Below the pieces are notes generated by a model that was not told the origin of the DNA, ran no database searches, and saw only the letters and a program-made list of their open reading frames with translations. Shown piece after piece: positions 19,045-26,762 of a stretch of 49,203 bases of DNA; position 1 is the stretch's first letter; every line of letters starts with the position of its first letter. Position numbers and translations under genes: made by a program. Source of the DNA: Synergistaceae bacterium (GTDB taxonomy: Bacteria > Synergistota > Synergistia > Synergistales > Synergistaceae); the NCBI GenBank assembly GCA_030533085.1, contig JAUNJZ010000019.1, positions 1 through 49,203 on the forward strand, in the 5' to 3' direction.

Positions 19045-19968
19045 TTGCTGAAAAATGTCGATGATATTGAAATAATGCAGCTTGTAGGCGGTACGCCGCT
19101 CTACAGGCTGAACGTTGATACAGGCGGCGCGGAGCTATGGATAAAGCTTGAAGGCGGAAATCCCGGAGGCTCGATAAAGGACCGCGCCGCGTGGGGTATG
19201 CTGAAAGACGCGCAGCTTAAAGGCCTGCTTACGGAAAAGAGCGTCATTGTGGAGCCGACGAGCGGCAACACAGGCATCGGACTTGCGATGCTGGGGCGCG
19301 CGCTTGGGCTGTCCGTCGTCCTGACGATGCCTGAATCGATGTCCGAGGAGCGCCGCGCCGTGCTTGCGGCCTTCGGCGCGCGGCTGGTTTTGACTCCCGC
19401 TGCGGAGGGAATGTCCGGCGCGGTGGAGGCGGCGAAGCGTATGCTCGCGGAAGATAAAAACGCTCTGATGCTCGACCAGTTCTCCAATCCGGGCAATCCT
19501 CTGGCGCATGAGCTGACGACCGGCCCGGAGATATTGGCGCAGCTTCCCGACGGTAAAAGGCTTGCCGCATTCGTCGCCTCTTTCGGTACAGGCGGCACAG
19601 TGACCGGAATCGGCCGCGCGCTGCGCAAGGAATTTTCAGATGTAAAGGTGATCGCGGTGGAACCGGCTGCAAGTCCGCTGCTGACGCAGGGTCGGGCCGG
19701 CGCGCACAAGATACAGGGAATAGGAGCAAATTTTATACCGGCTAACCTCGCCGTGAGCGAGATAGACGAATTTGTCACAGTCAGCGACGACGAGGCTCTC
19801 TCAACCGCCAGATGGCTGGCGAATGAGCAGGGGCTTTTCAGCGGCATATCGACCGGGGCGAATGTCAGCGCGGCGATAAAAGCGGCAGGAAAGCTGCCCA
19901 AAGACAGCGTTGTCGTTACAGTCCAGCCTGACCGCGGGGATAAATATCTCAGCGTATTTTCCGACTGA
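19045..19968 (+). CDS. cysK: Cysteine synthase (O-acetylserine sulfhydrylase family)
   Basis: A PLP-dependent fold-type II enzyme that makes cysteine from O-acetylserine and sulfide. The 307-residue protein has the PLP lysine Lys45 in GGSIKDRAA, the substrate loop TSGNTGIGLA, the FSNPGNPLAHELTTGPEI region, and the GTGGTVTGIGR phosphate-binding loop. The start is TTG with GAGGAG upstream. A CysM or cystathionine-synthase-like specificity is possible, but length and motifs fit CysK best. Confidence 0.88.
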   Translation: MLKNVDDIEIMQLVGGTPLYRLNVDTGGAELWIKLEGGNPGGSIKDRAAWGMLKDAQLKGLLTEKSVIVEPTSGNTGIGLAMLGRALGLSVVLTMPESMSEERRAVLAAFGARLVLTPAAEGMSGAVEAAKRMLAEDKNALMLDQFSNPGNPLAHELTTGPEILAQLPDGKRLAAFVASFGTGGTVTGIGRALRKEFSDVKVIAVEPAASPLLTQGRAGAHKIQGIGANFIPANLAVSEIDEFVTVSDDEALSTARWLANEQGLFSGISTGANVSAAIKAAGKLPKDSVVVTVQPDRGDKYLSVFSD

Positions 19969-20047
19969 ACGTCAAAAGGGGCTGTACAAAAAAGCCGATT
20001 GCTGATAATTTATCATGACAGATTACGTTGTCGGGGGATGCTTAGCG

Positions 20048-20620
20048 GTGCAGGTCGATAAAAATTTGCGGGAAAAGATGCTTTTCATAAAAAAATTTGT
20101 CACCGAGCCGCGCACCATCGGCAGCGTCACGCCAAGCTCCACGCAGCTTGTCGATTCCATGCTCTGCAATATCGACTGGGGGCGCGTGGAGAGCATAGCG
20201 GAGCTGGGAGCTGGAACGGGCGTGATGACGAAGGCGATAATGAAGCGCAAATCAAAGGGCAGCAGGCTCTTTGTTTTTGAGATAGAGGAAGATTTGAGGC
20301 GTATGCTGCGCTATGACACCGGCCTTGAAATATACGACGACGCGCGCTTCCTCCCCGGAGTGCTTGACAACAACGGCTTGAGCAAGGTCGATCTTATAGT
20401 TTCAAGCCTCCCCTATGCGGTGCTGCCTCACGGCGTCACGGAGGCGGTACTGCGCGGCGTATCCGCGAGCCTCGCGGAAGACGGGCGCTTTGTCGCCTTT
20501 CAGTATTCGCTGCACATGAAAAGCTCCTTTGAAAAGCTCTTCAAAGAGGTCAAAACAAGATTCGTCATGATGAACATTCCCCCTGCATTCGTCTACGAAT
20601 GCAGGGGAATCAGAAAATAA
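20048..20620 (+). CDS. Class I SAM-dependent methyltransferase (phospholipid N-methyltransferase-like)
   Basis: The protein has a class I methyltransferase fold with the SAM loop ELGAGTG and an acidic strand (VFEIEED). The N-terminal FIKKFVTEPRTIGSVTPSSTQL block is characteristic of PmtA-like phospholipid N-methyltransferases and rRNA-dimethylase relatives. Its substrate is unknown. The GTG at 20048 (190 residues) is preferred because GGGGGA lies 9 nt upstream; the ATG at 20015 has no ribosome site. The last codons contain a perfect 13-bp-arm palindrome (see 20580-20607). Confidence 0.7.
   Translation: MQVDKNLREKMLFIKKFVTEPRTIGSVTPSSTQLVDSMLCNIDWGRVESIAELGAGTGVMTKAIMKRKSKGSRLFVFEIEEDLRRMLRYDTGLEIYDDARFLPGVLDNNGLSKVDLIVSSLPYAVLPHGVTEAVLRGVSASLAEDGRFVAFQYSLHMKSSFEKLFKEVKTRFVMMNIPPAFVYECRGIRK
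20580..20607. repeat. Perfect 28-bp palindrome inside the 3' end of a gene
   Basis: CCCCTGCATTCGT (20580-20592), CT, ACGAATGCAGGGG (20595-20607): arms of 13 bp without mismatch. It is coding, 13 nt before the stop codon, and no T-tract follows. It may be a coding terminator-like hairpin or a protein-binding site. Confidence 0.7.
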
Positions 20621-20646
20621 GGCCGCGCAGCTCATTGGCGTTTTTT

Positions 20647-21012
20647 CTATGGAATGTATTTGCAGCCCCATTTTGTAATCGCGTAAAAGACAGGGAGCAG
20701 CGCCTCTCCCTTTTCCGTCAACGAGTATTCGACATGTGGCGGAATCTCGTTAAATTGAATTCTTGATACAAGCCCGTCACGTTCCAATTCGCGCAGAGAA
20801 GCGCTAAGCATGGTACTTGTTATTCCGTTGAGCGTCTTTTTTAACAGCCCGAATCTCATCGGAGATTTTATGCATAGTTCATAGATGAGCTGGAATTTCC
20901 ATTTTCCCTGCAGCATTTCCAGTAAAGGTGTTACCGGACAATTCCCCGCGTCTGTTAGAATGCCCTCTTTTACCCTGTTTACATATTCCTCGTAGCTCAT
21001 TTCGCCGTCCAT
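20647..21012 (-). CDS. HxlR family transcriptional regulator
   Basis: A 121-residue winged-helix regulator of the HxlR/YodB family. Diagnostic features are a Cys near the N-terminus (NCPVTPLLEMLQGKWKFQLIYEL), the recognition helix (MRFGLLKKTLNGITSTMLSASLRELERDGLV) and the wing (VEYSLTEKGEALLPV). HxlR proteins often sense electrophiles or oxidants through that Cys and repress a neighbouring oxidoreductase. The ATG at 21012 has a GGAGGGAG site. It is divergent from the flavin reductase gene at 21183, its likely target. Confidence 0.93.
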   Translation of the reverse strand: MDGEMSYEEYVNRVKEGILTDAGNCPVTPLLEMLQGKWKFQLIYELCIKSPMRFGLLKKTLNGITSTMLSASLRELERDGLVSRIQFNEIPPHVEYSLTEKGEALLPVFYAITKWGCKYIP

Positions 21013-21061
21013 GATTTTTATCTCCCTCCGGCATCGCCATATCAGGCGGTACGCTTTCTAA

Positions 21062-21114
21062 TACTAAGTAAGAATAATCTGCGTACTTGCCTGTCAAAAA
21101 ATATAAGGTATGAT
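21062..21114 (+). promoter_or_regulatory. Flavin-reductase promoter with candidate HxlR operator
   Basis: TTGCCT (21087-21092), a 16-nt spacer and TATGAT (21109-21114) form a promoter for the gene at 21183. Just upstream are the palindrome TACTAAGTA (21062-21070) and the spaced inverted repeat AAGTA (21066-21070) / TACTT (21084-21088), the latter touching the -35 box. These TACT/AGTA elements resemble binding sites of HxlR-type regulators. The operator call is inference. Confidence 0.45.
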
Positions 21115-21182
21115 AAATATATCAACGAATTGCTGAAATGACAACGTTGAAAATCTGATGTTATAGAAAGGATGTACTTTGA

Positions 21183-21686
21183 ATGAAAGAAATCAATATT
21201 GGCAAAGCGACCGAATTGACATCTCCCAACCCGCTTGTCTTGATTTGCACGAAGAAGGAGGACGGTTCGGCAAATCTCGCTCCTGTCTCGTTTGTGAGCT
21301 ACCTATCCTTCAATCCTGTGATGGTAGGATTTGCAATGGGCAAAGCGGCTTACAGCGGGGAGGCTGTGAAGAAAAACGGCAAAGCCGTTATCGTGGTTCC
21401 TGGCGAAAGCTTACGCGAGGCTGCCATCTCCTGCGGCACGTGCAGCGGCAGGGACACAGACAAGGCGGCAAAATTCGGCGTAGAACTTGTTGAACTTCAG
21501 GGAAGCGATATTAAAATTCCAGCAGACAGCAAACTCGCCTTTGCGGCGACGCTTAATAAAACGATAGAGATTGGCGACCATTTTCTCTATGTTTGCAATA
21601 TCGACAAAATTTATGCCGACGAATCCAAGGATGGGCTGTTTGCGTGGAACGGTTACGCCAAAGCGGCTCCGGCGCGCGAGAAATAA
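21183..21686 (+). CDS. Flavin reductase-like FMN-binding protein
   Basis: A 167-residue member of the flavin reductase / FMN-binding split-barrel family. It shows the typical N-terminal block (LVLICTKKEDGSANLAPVSFVSYLSFNPVMVGFAMG), the conserved GxAV strand (NGKAVIVV), and a His-containing DHFLYVCNI strand. Family members reduce flavin or transfer electrons (hydrogen-peroxide- or oxygen-detoxifying roles occur). An AAAGGA site precedes the ATG. The adjacent divergent HxlR gene suggests stress-induced expression. Confidence 0.88.
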   Translation: MKEINIGKATELTSPNPLVLICTKKEDGSANLAPVSFVSYLSFNPVMVGFAMGKAAYSGEAVKKNGKAVIVVPGESLREAAISCGTCSGRDTDKAAKFGVELVELQGSDIKIPADSKLAFAATLNKTIEIGDHFLYVCNIDKIYADESKDGLFAWNGYAKAAPAREK

Positions 21687-21747
21687 TCGATACGGCATAA
21701 AGAAGATCCGATGAACGGCACTTTGCGCCGTCTGTGCGTAAGTATGA

Positions 21748-21788
21748 AAGCGGGCCATGCCGCCGTCTGAGCGACAGACCCGCTTTTT
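21748..21788 (+). terminator. Terminator after the flavin reductase gene
   Basis: AAGCGGG (21748-21754) and CCCGCTT (21779-21785) form a stem that encloses a second hairpin (GTCTG/CAGAC). A short T-run follows on the plus strand. It also separates this gene from the end of the convergent pur operon. Confidence 0.65.
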
Positions 21789-21806
21789 AAATCTTTGCGG
21801 CTCTTT

Positions 21807-22331
21807 TTAGCGGGAGGAGCTGTATGCCTCCGCCGGAGCTGCGGGTAGCGTTTCGAGTTTTTTACGGCTCTCGCGCACCTTTTGAGCCTCTTTTTCCGCG
21901 TATGCTTCGAGCTTAGCAGTCAGCGCGTCGTCTCCGGCGGCTACGATGCGCGCCGCCATCAGGCAGGCGTTTTTCGCTCCGTTAAGGCCGACTGAGGCCG
22001 CCGGAACGCCTGGGGGCATCTGCGCTATTGAGAGCAGCGCGTCGAGGCCGTCCAGCGCGCCCCCCTTGACCGGAACTCCTATGACTGGCAGCGTCGTGCA
22101 GGCCGCGACGACTCCGGGAAGAGCGGCCGAAAGACCGGCTACCGCGATAAGCGCCCCTATGCCGCGCCCTCTGGCCCCCTTCGCGTAGCTTTCCACGTCG
22201 GCGGGAGTGCGGTGGGCGGAGGCTATCGCCACTTCAAATTCTATGCCCAGCTCTTCAAGGACCGGCGTTCCCTTTTCCACTACAGGGATGTCCGAGGCAG
22301 AGCCCATGATTATGCCTATTTTTGCGGCCAT
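21807..22331 (-). CDS. purE: N5-CAIR mutase / AIR carboxylase PurE
   Basis: PurE forms CAIR, the carboxylated imidazole intermediate of IMP synthesis. The protein (174 residues from the ATG at 22331) has IIMGSASD, SAHRTP and the VKGGALDGLDALLSIAQMPPGVP loop. A GGGGGA site precedes ATG 22331 by about 8 nt; an in-frame GTG two codons earlier is too close to it. The gene overlaps the purD stop region. No purK lies in the operon, so either N5-CAIR synthetase is encoded elsewhere or this PurE carboxylates AIR directly. It is the last gene of the operon and has an extended, charged C-terminal tail. Confidence 0.95.
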   Translation of the reverse strand: MAAKIGIIMGSASDIPVVEKGTPVLEELGIEFEVAIASAHRTPADVESYAKGARGRGIGALIAVAGLSAALPGVVAACTTLPVIGVPVKGGALDGLDALLSIAQMPPGVPAASVGLNGAKNACLMAARIVAAGDDALTAKLEAYAEKEAQKVRESRKKLETLPAAPAEAYSSSR

Positions 22332-22333
22332 TT

Positions 22334-23611
22334 TCACTTCCCCCTTTTCAGCGACTTGTCGCCGATGTCATTTCTGTAATGCGCCTTTTCAAAGCTTATC
22401 TTTTTTACCCGTTCGTAGGCGCGTTCCCTCGCCGTTGGGAGGTCGTCCGCGATGCCGACGACGGTGAGGACGCGGCCGCCGTTTGTCACGAGCCTGCCTC
22501 CGTCGTCGAGCTTTGTGCCTGCGTGGTAGACGAAGCTGTTTTCCGTCTCTTCCTCCGCGCCGCTGATAGGATAGCCCTTCTCAAAGGCGCCGGGGTAGCC
22601 GCCGGAGGCGATGACTACGCCCAGAGCGACGCATTTTGCGCCTGGCCAGTCCGCCTTTGCCAGCTCTCCCCTGGCGCAGGCCAGCGCCGCTTCTCCGAAG
22701 TCGCCGCCGAAGGCCGGCAGCACTACCTGAGTTTCAGGGTCGCCGAGGCGCACGTTATATTCGAGTACGGAGAGCGAGCCGTCCGGCTTGACCATTATTC
22801 CGGCGTAGATGACGCCGCGGAATGGGATATTTTCAGCCTTCAGCCCTTTGACGGTGGGGGTGAGAACTTCGTCCGTCACCTTTTTCATAAAGGCGTCGCC
22901 GACCCACGGAACGGGGGAGTAGGCTCCCATGCCGCCGGTGTTGTTTCCCTTGTCTCCGTCAAGCGCGCGCTTATGGTCCTGGCTTGAGGGCAGTATGCGC
23001 ACAGTCTCGCCGTCCGTCAGGGCAAGCACTGTCATTTCCATGCCCTCCACGTAATCTTCCACGACGATGAGATTTCCTGCCGCGCCGAGCTTTTGCTCTT
23101 CGAGCATCATGCGGCATGTCTCAACCGCCTCTTCGCAGCTTTCGGGGAGGAAAGCCCCTTTGCCCGCCGCGAGGCCGTCCGCCTTGACGACGAAGGGGGC
23201 GGAGCGCTTTTTGAGGGCGGCGCGGCATTCTTCAAGGTTTGTGCAGAGGTCGAAGTCTGAGGTCGGAATGCCGTGCTTTTTCATAAACTGCTTTGAGAAG
23301 GCCTTGCTTCCCTCAAGGCGCGCGCCGGAAGCGCCGGGGCCTACGACCGGTATCCCTGCCTCGCGCAGCGCGTCTGCCGTGCCGGCCACAAGCGGGGCCT
23401 CGGGGCCGATGAATACAAGGCCGATCGAAAGCTTTTCGCACAGCTCGCGCATTGCCTGAGGGTCGCACGGATCTCCGGCGTGGCATTCAGCCAGCTTCGC
23501 TATGCCGGGGTTGCCGGGACAGCAGTGCAGTTCGCCGCAGATTTTTGATTTTGATAGGGCATGGACGACGGCATGTTCCCTTCCGCCGCCGCCGAGTACC
23601 ATTATTTTCAT
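22334..23611 (-). CDS. purD: Phosphoribosylamine-glycine ligase
   Basis: PurD is an ATP-grasp enzyme joining glycine to phosphoribosylamine. The 425-residue protein starts with MKIMVLGGGGREHA and contains GPEAPLVAG, the ATP-grasp loop VKADGLAAGKGA, the QDHKRALDGDKGNNTGGMGAY segment and the metal site LEYNVRLGDPETQ. It starts 11 nt after the purNH stop codon. Confidence 0.97.
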   Translation of the reverse strand: MKIMVLGGGGREHAVVHALSKSKICGELHCCPGNPGIAKLAECHAGDPCDPQAMRELCEKLSIGLVFIGPEAPLVAGTADALREAGIPVVGPGASGARLEGSKAFSKQFMKKHGIPTSDFDLCTNLEECRAALKKRSAPFVVKADGLAAGKGAFLPESCEEAVETCRMMLEEQKLGAAGNLIVVEDYVEGMEMTVLALTDGETVRILPSSQDHKRALDGDKGNNTGGMGAYSPVPWVGDAFMKKVTDEVLTPTVKGLKAENIPFRGVIYAGIMVKPDGSLSVLEYNVRLGDPETQVVLPAFGGDFGEAALACARGELAKADWPGAKCVALGVVIASGGYPGAFEKGYPISGAEEETENSFVYHAGTKLDDGGRLVTNGGRVLTVVGIADDLPTARERAYERVKKISFEKAHYRNDIGDKSLKRGK

Positions 23612-23622
23612 CTCAGATGCTC

Positions 23623-25752
23623 CTAATGGCGGAAGGTGCGGCTGCCGCCGGCGAAGAGGCTCAGGCCGAGCTCTTCCGCTTTTTTGAATACCTCGCTGTC
23701 GCGTATCGAGCCGCCCGGCTCTATGACGGCGGCGACTCCGGCCTTATGCGCGAGCTCTATCGAATCCGCGAAGGGGAAGAAGGCGTCCGAGGCCATCACA
23801 GCCCCTTTGGCTTTCTCTCCCGCCAGCTTCAGCGCGTATTCCGCCGCGTCCACGCGGTTGGTGAAGCCGCCGCCTATGCCGACTGCCGCCCCGTCTTTGA
23901 CGAGGACTATCGCGTTGCTTTTCGTTATAGCAGCGGTCTTCCAGGCGAAGATGATATCATCCCATAGCTCCGGGCGCGGCGTGCCGTGCCACTCTCCGCC
24001 GGCCTCTGTCGGAAGGGCTGGGAGCATGTCTTCCTGAACCAGGAAGCCGCAGCGGTTGCCGATTATCTGAAGGCTGGGGGCGTAGCCCTGAACTATTTTC
24101 AGCACACGGAGGTTGGGCTTCTTTTCACTGAGATATTCGACGACGCCATCTTCAAAATCCGGAGCGGCCAGTATTTCAAAGAATGTTTCGCTGATTGTCT
24201 TTGCCGTTTCAAGATCGACCTTGCGCGTCATGCCGATTATGCCGCCGAAGGCGGAGACAGGGTCGCAGGCGAGCGCCTTCTTGAAGGCCTCCAGCGGCGA
24301 GGCTCCGCAGGCCGTTCCGCAGGGGGTCGTATGCTTTACTATCGTGCAGGCGCATCTGTCCTGGAATACGGAGCAGCCGCGCAGCAGCGTGTCGAGGTCC
24401 AGCAGGTTGTTGTAGGAAAGCTCTTTGCCCGACAGCTGTTCAAAGGGACGCCGTTCGAGCGGCGGCATGAAGAGCGCCGCCTTCTGGTGCGGGTTCTCTC
24501 CGTAGCGAAGCTTCTGCTCCATGCGCAGCGGCAGAACCTTCTCTCCCTCTGTCTCGTCTGCTTTGCCAAGCTCGCGGCAGAGTCCGCGGTATATTATTGA
24601 ATCGTAGGAGGCTGTGCAGCGGAAGGCTTTCAGCGCCAGCTCCTGTTTGAATTCAAGGGAGAATTCCTCTTTTTTGTCAAGCTCGTCGAGTACGCGCGGG
24701 TAGTCGGCGATGTCCGTGACTACCGCGACATGATAATAATTTTTCGCGGCGGCGCGTATCAGCGACACTCCGCCGATATCTATCTTTTCTATCAGTCCGT
24801 CGAGGTCGGCTCCGCTCTTTGCCGTTTCCTCAAAGGGATACAGCGTGCAGACGACGACGTCGATAAGCGGAATGCTGAACTTTTCCCTGTCCTCTTCGTC
24901 CTGGGCCAGGCCGCGTCTGGCGAGGATGCCGCCCATTATCGTCGGGTGGAGCGTCTTGACTCTGCCGCCCAGTATCGCCGGCAGCCCCGTCATTTCAACG
25001 ACCTCCGTTACCTTGACGCCGCCCTCTTCGAGATGCTTCGCGGTTCCGGAGCTTGAGACTATTTCATATCCGTGCGCGGCCAGCCCTTTCGCCAGCTCCA
25101 GTATGCCCGTCTTGTCCCAGACGGAGATGAGCGCCTTTCTCGTTTCCATTTTTTCATCCTCCCATTGGCCTGCTTCCACAGGATTATTTTCAAAAAATTC
25201 TTTCAGTGTGCGCTTGTACAGAATGTGCTCTACCGCGTGTATTTTAGCTTCAAGCGTCTCTATCGTATCCTCCGGCGTGCGCGCGACCCTTTCCTGAGCC
25301 AGTATCGGCCCGTGGTCGACCTCTTCATCGACGAGGTGGACGGTGACTCCGGTCTCCGTCACTCCGGCTTCCCATGCGTCGCGTATGCCGTGCGCGCCGG
25401 GAAAGGAGGGCAGCAGCGCGGGGTGTATGTTGATTATGCGTCCCTTGAAACGGCGAACGAATTCCGGCGAGAGAATGCGCATGAAGCCCGCCAGCACTAT
25501 CCAGTCGCTCTGCGTCTCTTCGACGGCTCTGGCTATCGCCTCTTCGGCGGCAGCGCGGCCGTCGCGCTTATAAAAAAACAGCCGCGTCTGAGCGCCGAGC
25601 GCCGCCGCCGTTGAGAGTCCCTTCGCCTCAAGCCTGTCGCTTCCGACAAAGGAGACCTGCGCCGGAAGCTCGCCGCTGACGGCGGCCTTCAGTATGGCCT
25701 CCATGTTGCTCCCCGTGCCGGATATGAGTATCGCTATTCTGGGGAGCCGCAT
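23623..25752 (-). CDS. purNH: PurN-PurH fusion: GAR transformylase plus AICAR transformylase / IMP cyclohydrolase
   Basis: One uninterrupted 709-codon frame encodes two enzymes. Residues 1-201 are PurN, with SGTGSN, the catalytic trio Asn108, His110 and Asp146 (INIHPALLP, VDEEVDHGPI). Residues 202-709 are PurH, with the MGS-like cyclohydrolase half (KALISVWDKTGI, SSGTAKHL) and the AICAR transformylase half (RYGENPHQ, IVKHTTPCGTA, AFGGI). The start is ATG 25752, 19 nt inside the purM 3' end, with a GAGGT site. The PurH part also has its own ATG (25147-25149) preceded by GGGAGG at 25158-25163, 8 nt away. Free PurH may therefore be made in addition to the fusion. Linker: FFENNPVEAGQWEDEK. Confidence 0.93.
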   Translation of the reverse strand: MRLPRIAILISGTGSNMEAILKAAVSGELPAQVSFVGSDRLEAKGLSTAAALGAQTRLFFYKRDGRAAAEEAIARAVEETQSDWIVLAGFMRILSPEFVRRFKGRIINIHPALLPSFPGAHGIRDAWEAGVTETGVTVHLVDEEVDHGPILAQERVARTPEDTIETLEAKIHAVEHILYKRTLKEFFENNPVEAGQWEDEKMETRKALISVWDKTGILELAKGLAAHGYEIVSSSGTAKHLEEGGVKVTEVVEMTGLPAILGGRVKTLHPTIMGGILARRGLAQDEEDREKFSIPLIDVVVCTLYPFEETAKSGADLDGLIEKIDIGGVSLIRAAAKNYYHVAVVTDIADYPRVLDELDKKEEFSLEFKQELALKAFRCTASYDSIIYRGLCRELGKADETEGEKVLPLRMEQKLRYGENPHQKAALFMPPLERRPFEQLSGKELSYNNLLDLDTLLRGCSVFQDRCACTIVKHTTPCGTACGASPLEAFKKALACDPVSAFGGIIGMTRKVDLETAKTISETFFEILAAPDFEDGVVEYLSEKKPNLRVLKIVQGYAPSLQIIGNRCGFLVQEDMLPALPTEAGGEWHGTPRPELWDDIIFAWKTAAITKSNAIVLVKDGAAVGIGGGFTNRVDAAEYALKLAGEKAKGAVMASDAFFPFADSIELAHKAGVAAVIEPGGSIRDSEVFKKAEELGLSLFAGGSRTFRH
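25147..25163 (-). promoter_or_regulatory. Internal ribosome binding site and start codon for PurH
   Basis: On the minus strand GGGAGG (25158-25163), an 8-nt spacer and ATG (25149-25147) lie exactly at the PurN/PurH domain boundary, in frame with the upstream PurN sequence. This is as good as any ribosome site in the operon. Confidence 0.65.
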
Positions 25753-26747
25753 TTTATTACCTCTCCGATGACGACCGGCTTTTCCCCGAGAGCTTCCAGC
25801 GCATTTTCCAGCTTCTTGAGCTCTTTGGGGCTTATGATAAAAACGAAGCCGATGCCGAGGTTGAATACCCTGCGCATCTCCTCTTCCTCTATTCCGGCGC
25901 TCTGGATAAGGTCGAAGATGGCTGGACGTTTCCACGAGCCGAAATCCACGTTGATATCCAGATGTTTGGGAATGACGCGGATGATGTTTCCGTACATTCC
26001 GCCGCCTGTGATATGCGCCATGCCGCGCAGCTCGCAGCCGGCTATCGCAGCGAGCGCCGCTTTGACGTACAGCTTCGTCGGGCGCATCACCGCCTCCGCC
26101 ACGCTTTCATTCCAGCCCTCCGGCGTCATTTCCAGATCTATGTTCAGCCCCTCCGCCCCCAGCGCGCTGCGCACGAGGCTGTAGCCGTTGCTGTGGACGC
26201 CTGAGCTTGGAAGGCCGACTAGAAGATCCCCCTCCTGAATATCCCTGCCGTCGATTATCTTATCCTCGTCAACGATACCCACGGAGAAGCCTGCGAGGTC
26301 GAAGCCATCCGCGCCGTAGACCCCGGGCATTTCGGCAGTCTCGCCGCCGAGCAGCGCGCAGAGGCTTTCGCCGCAGGCGTCGATTACGCCTTCAACTATC
26401 GGGGTCAGTATCTTTTCGTCCAGCCTGCCGCAGGCGGCGTAGTCTAGGAAGAAGAGCGGGCGGGCGCCGACCGTTACAAGGTCGTTGACGTTCATTGCCA
26501 CAAGATCCTGCCCCAGCCCCCTGTACAGCCCCGTCGCCTTCGCCAGTTCTAGCTTTGTTCCAACGCCGTCGCAGCAGGCGGCTATGCACTGACCGCCGCC
26601 TATGCGGTACAGCCCGGCAAAGCCGCCTACCCCTCCGACGCAGTTCCCGTCTTTGGGGGCTTTGGCGAGAAGTCCCTTTATAGTCTCCACCCATGCGTCG
26701 CCGCCTGAGATGCTTACTCCTGATTTTTCGTAACTGAGCTTGCCCAT
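25734..26747 (-). CDS. purM: Phosphoribosylformylglycinamidine cyclo-ligase
   Basis: PurM closes the imidazole ring, turning FGAM into AIR with ATP. The 337-residue protein shows YEKSGVSISGGD, GVGTKLELA, NVNDLVTVGARPLFFLDY, LLGGETAEMPG and the MAHITGGGMYGN motif. The start at 26747 is fixed by the family N-terminus. Its 3' end overlaps purNH by 19 nt. Confidence 0.97.
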   Translation of the reverse strand: MGKLSYEKSGVSISGGDAWVETIKGLLAKAPKDGNCVGGVGGFAGLYRIGGGQCIAACCDGVGTKLELAKATGLYRGLGQDLVAMNVNDLVTVGARPLFFLDYAACGRLDEKILTPIVEGVIDACGESLCALLGGETAEMPGVYGADGFDLAGFSVGIVDEDKIIDGRDIQEGDLLVGLPSSGVHSNGYSLVRSALGAEGLNIDLEMTPEGWNESVAEAVMRPTKLYVKAALAAIAGCELRGMAHITGGGMYGNIIRVIPKHLDINVDFGSWKRPAIFDLIQSAGIEEEEMRRVFNLGIGFVFIISPKELKKLENALEALGEKPVVIGEVIKCGSPE

Positions 26748-26762
26748 CCGCTTACCTCTTTC

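Noticed and set aside
25753-25935. A 61-codon N-terminal extension of the purN frame into purM
   Set aside because: The extension is out-of-frame purM sequence; the family N-terminus (RIAILISGTGSN) and a ribosome site both point to ATG 25752.
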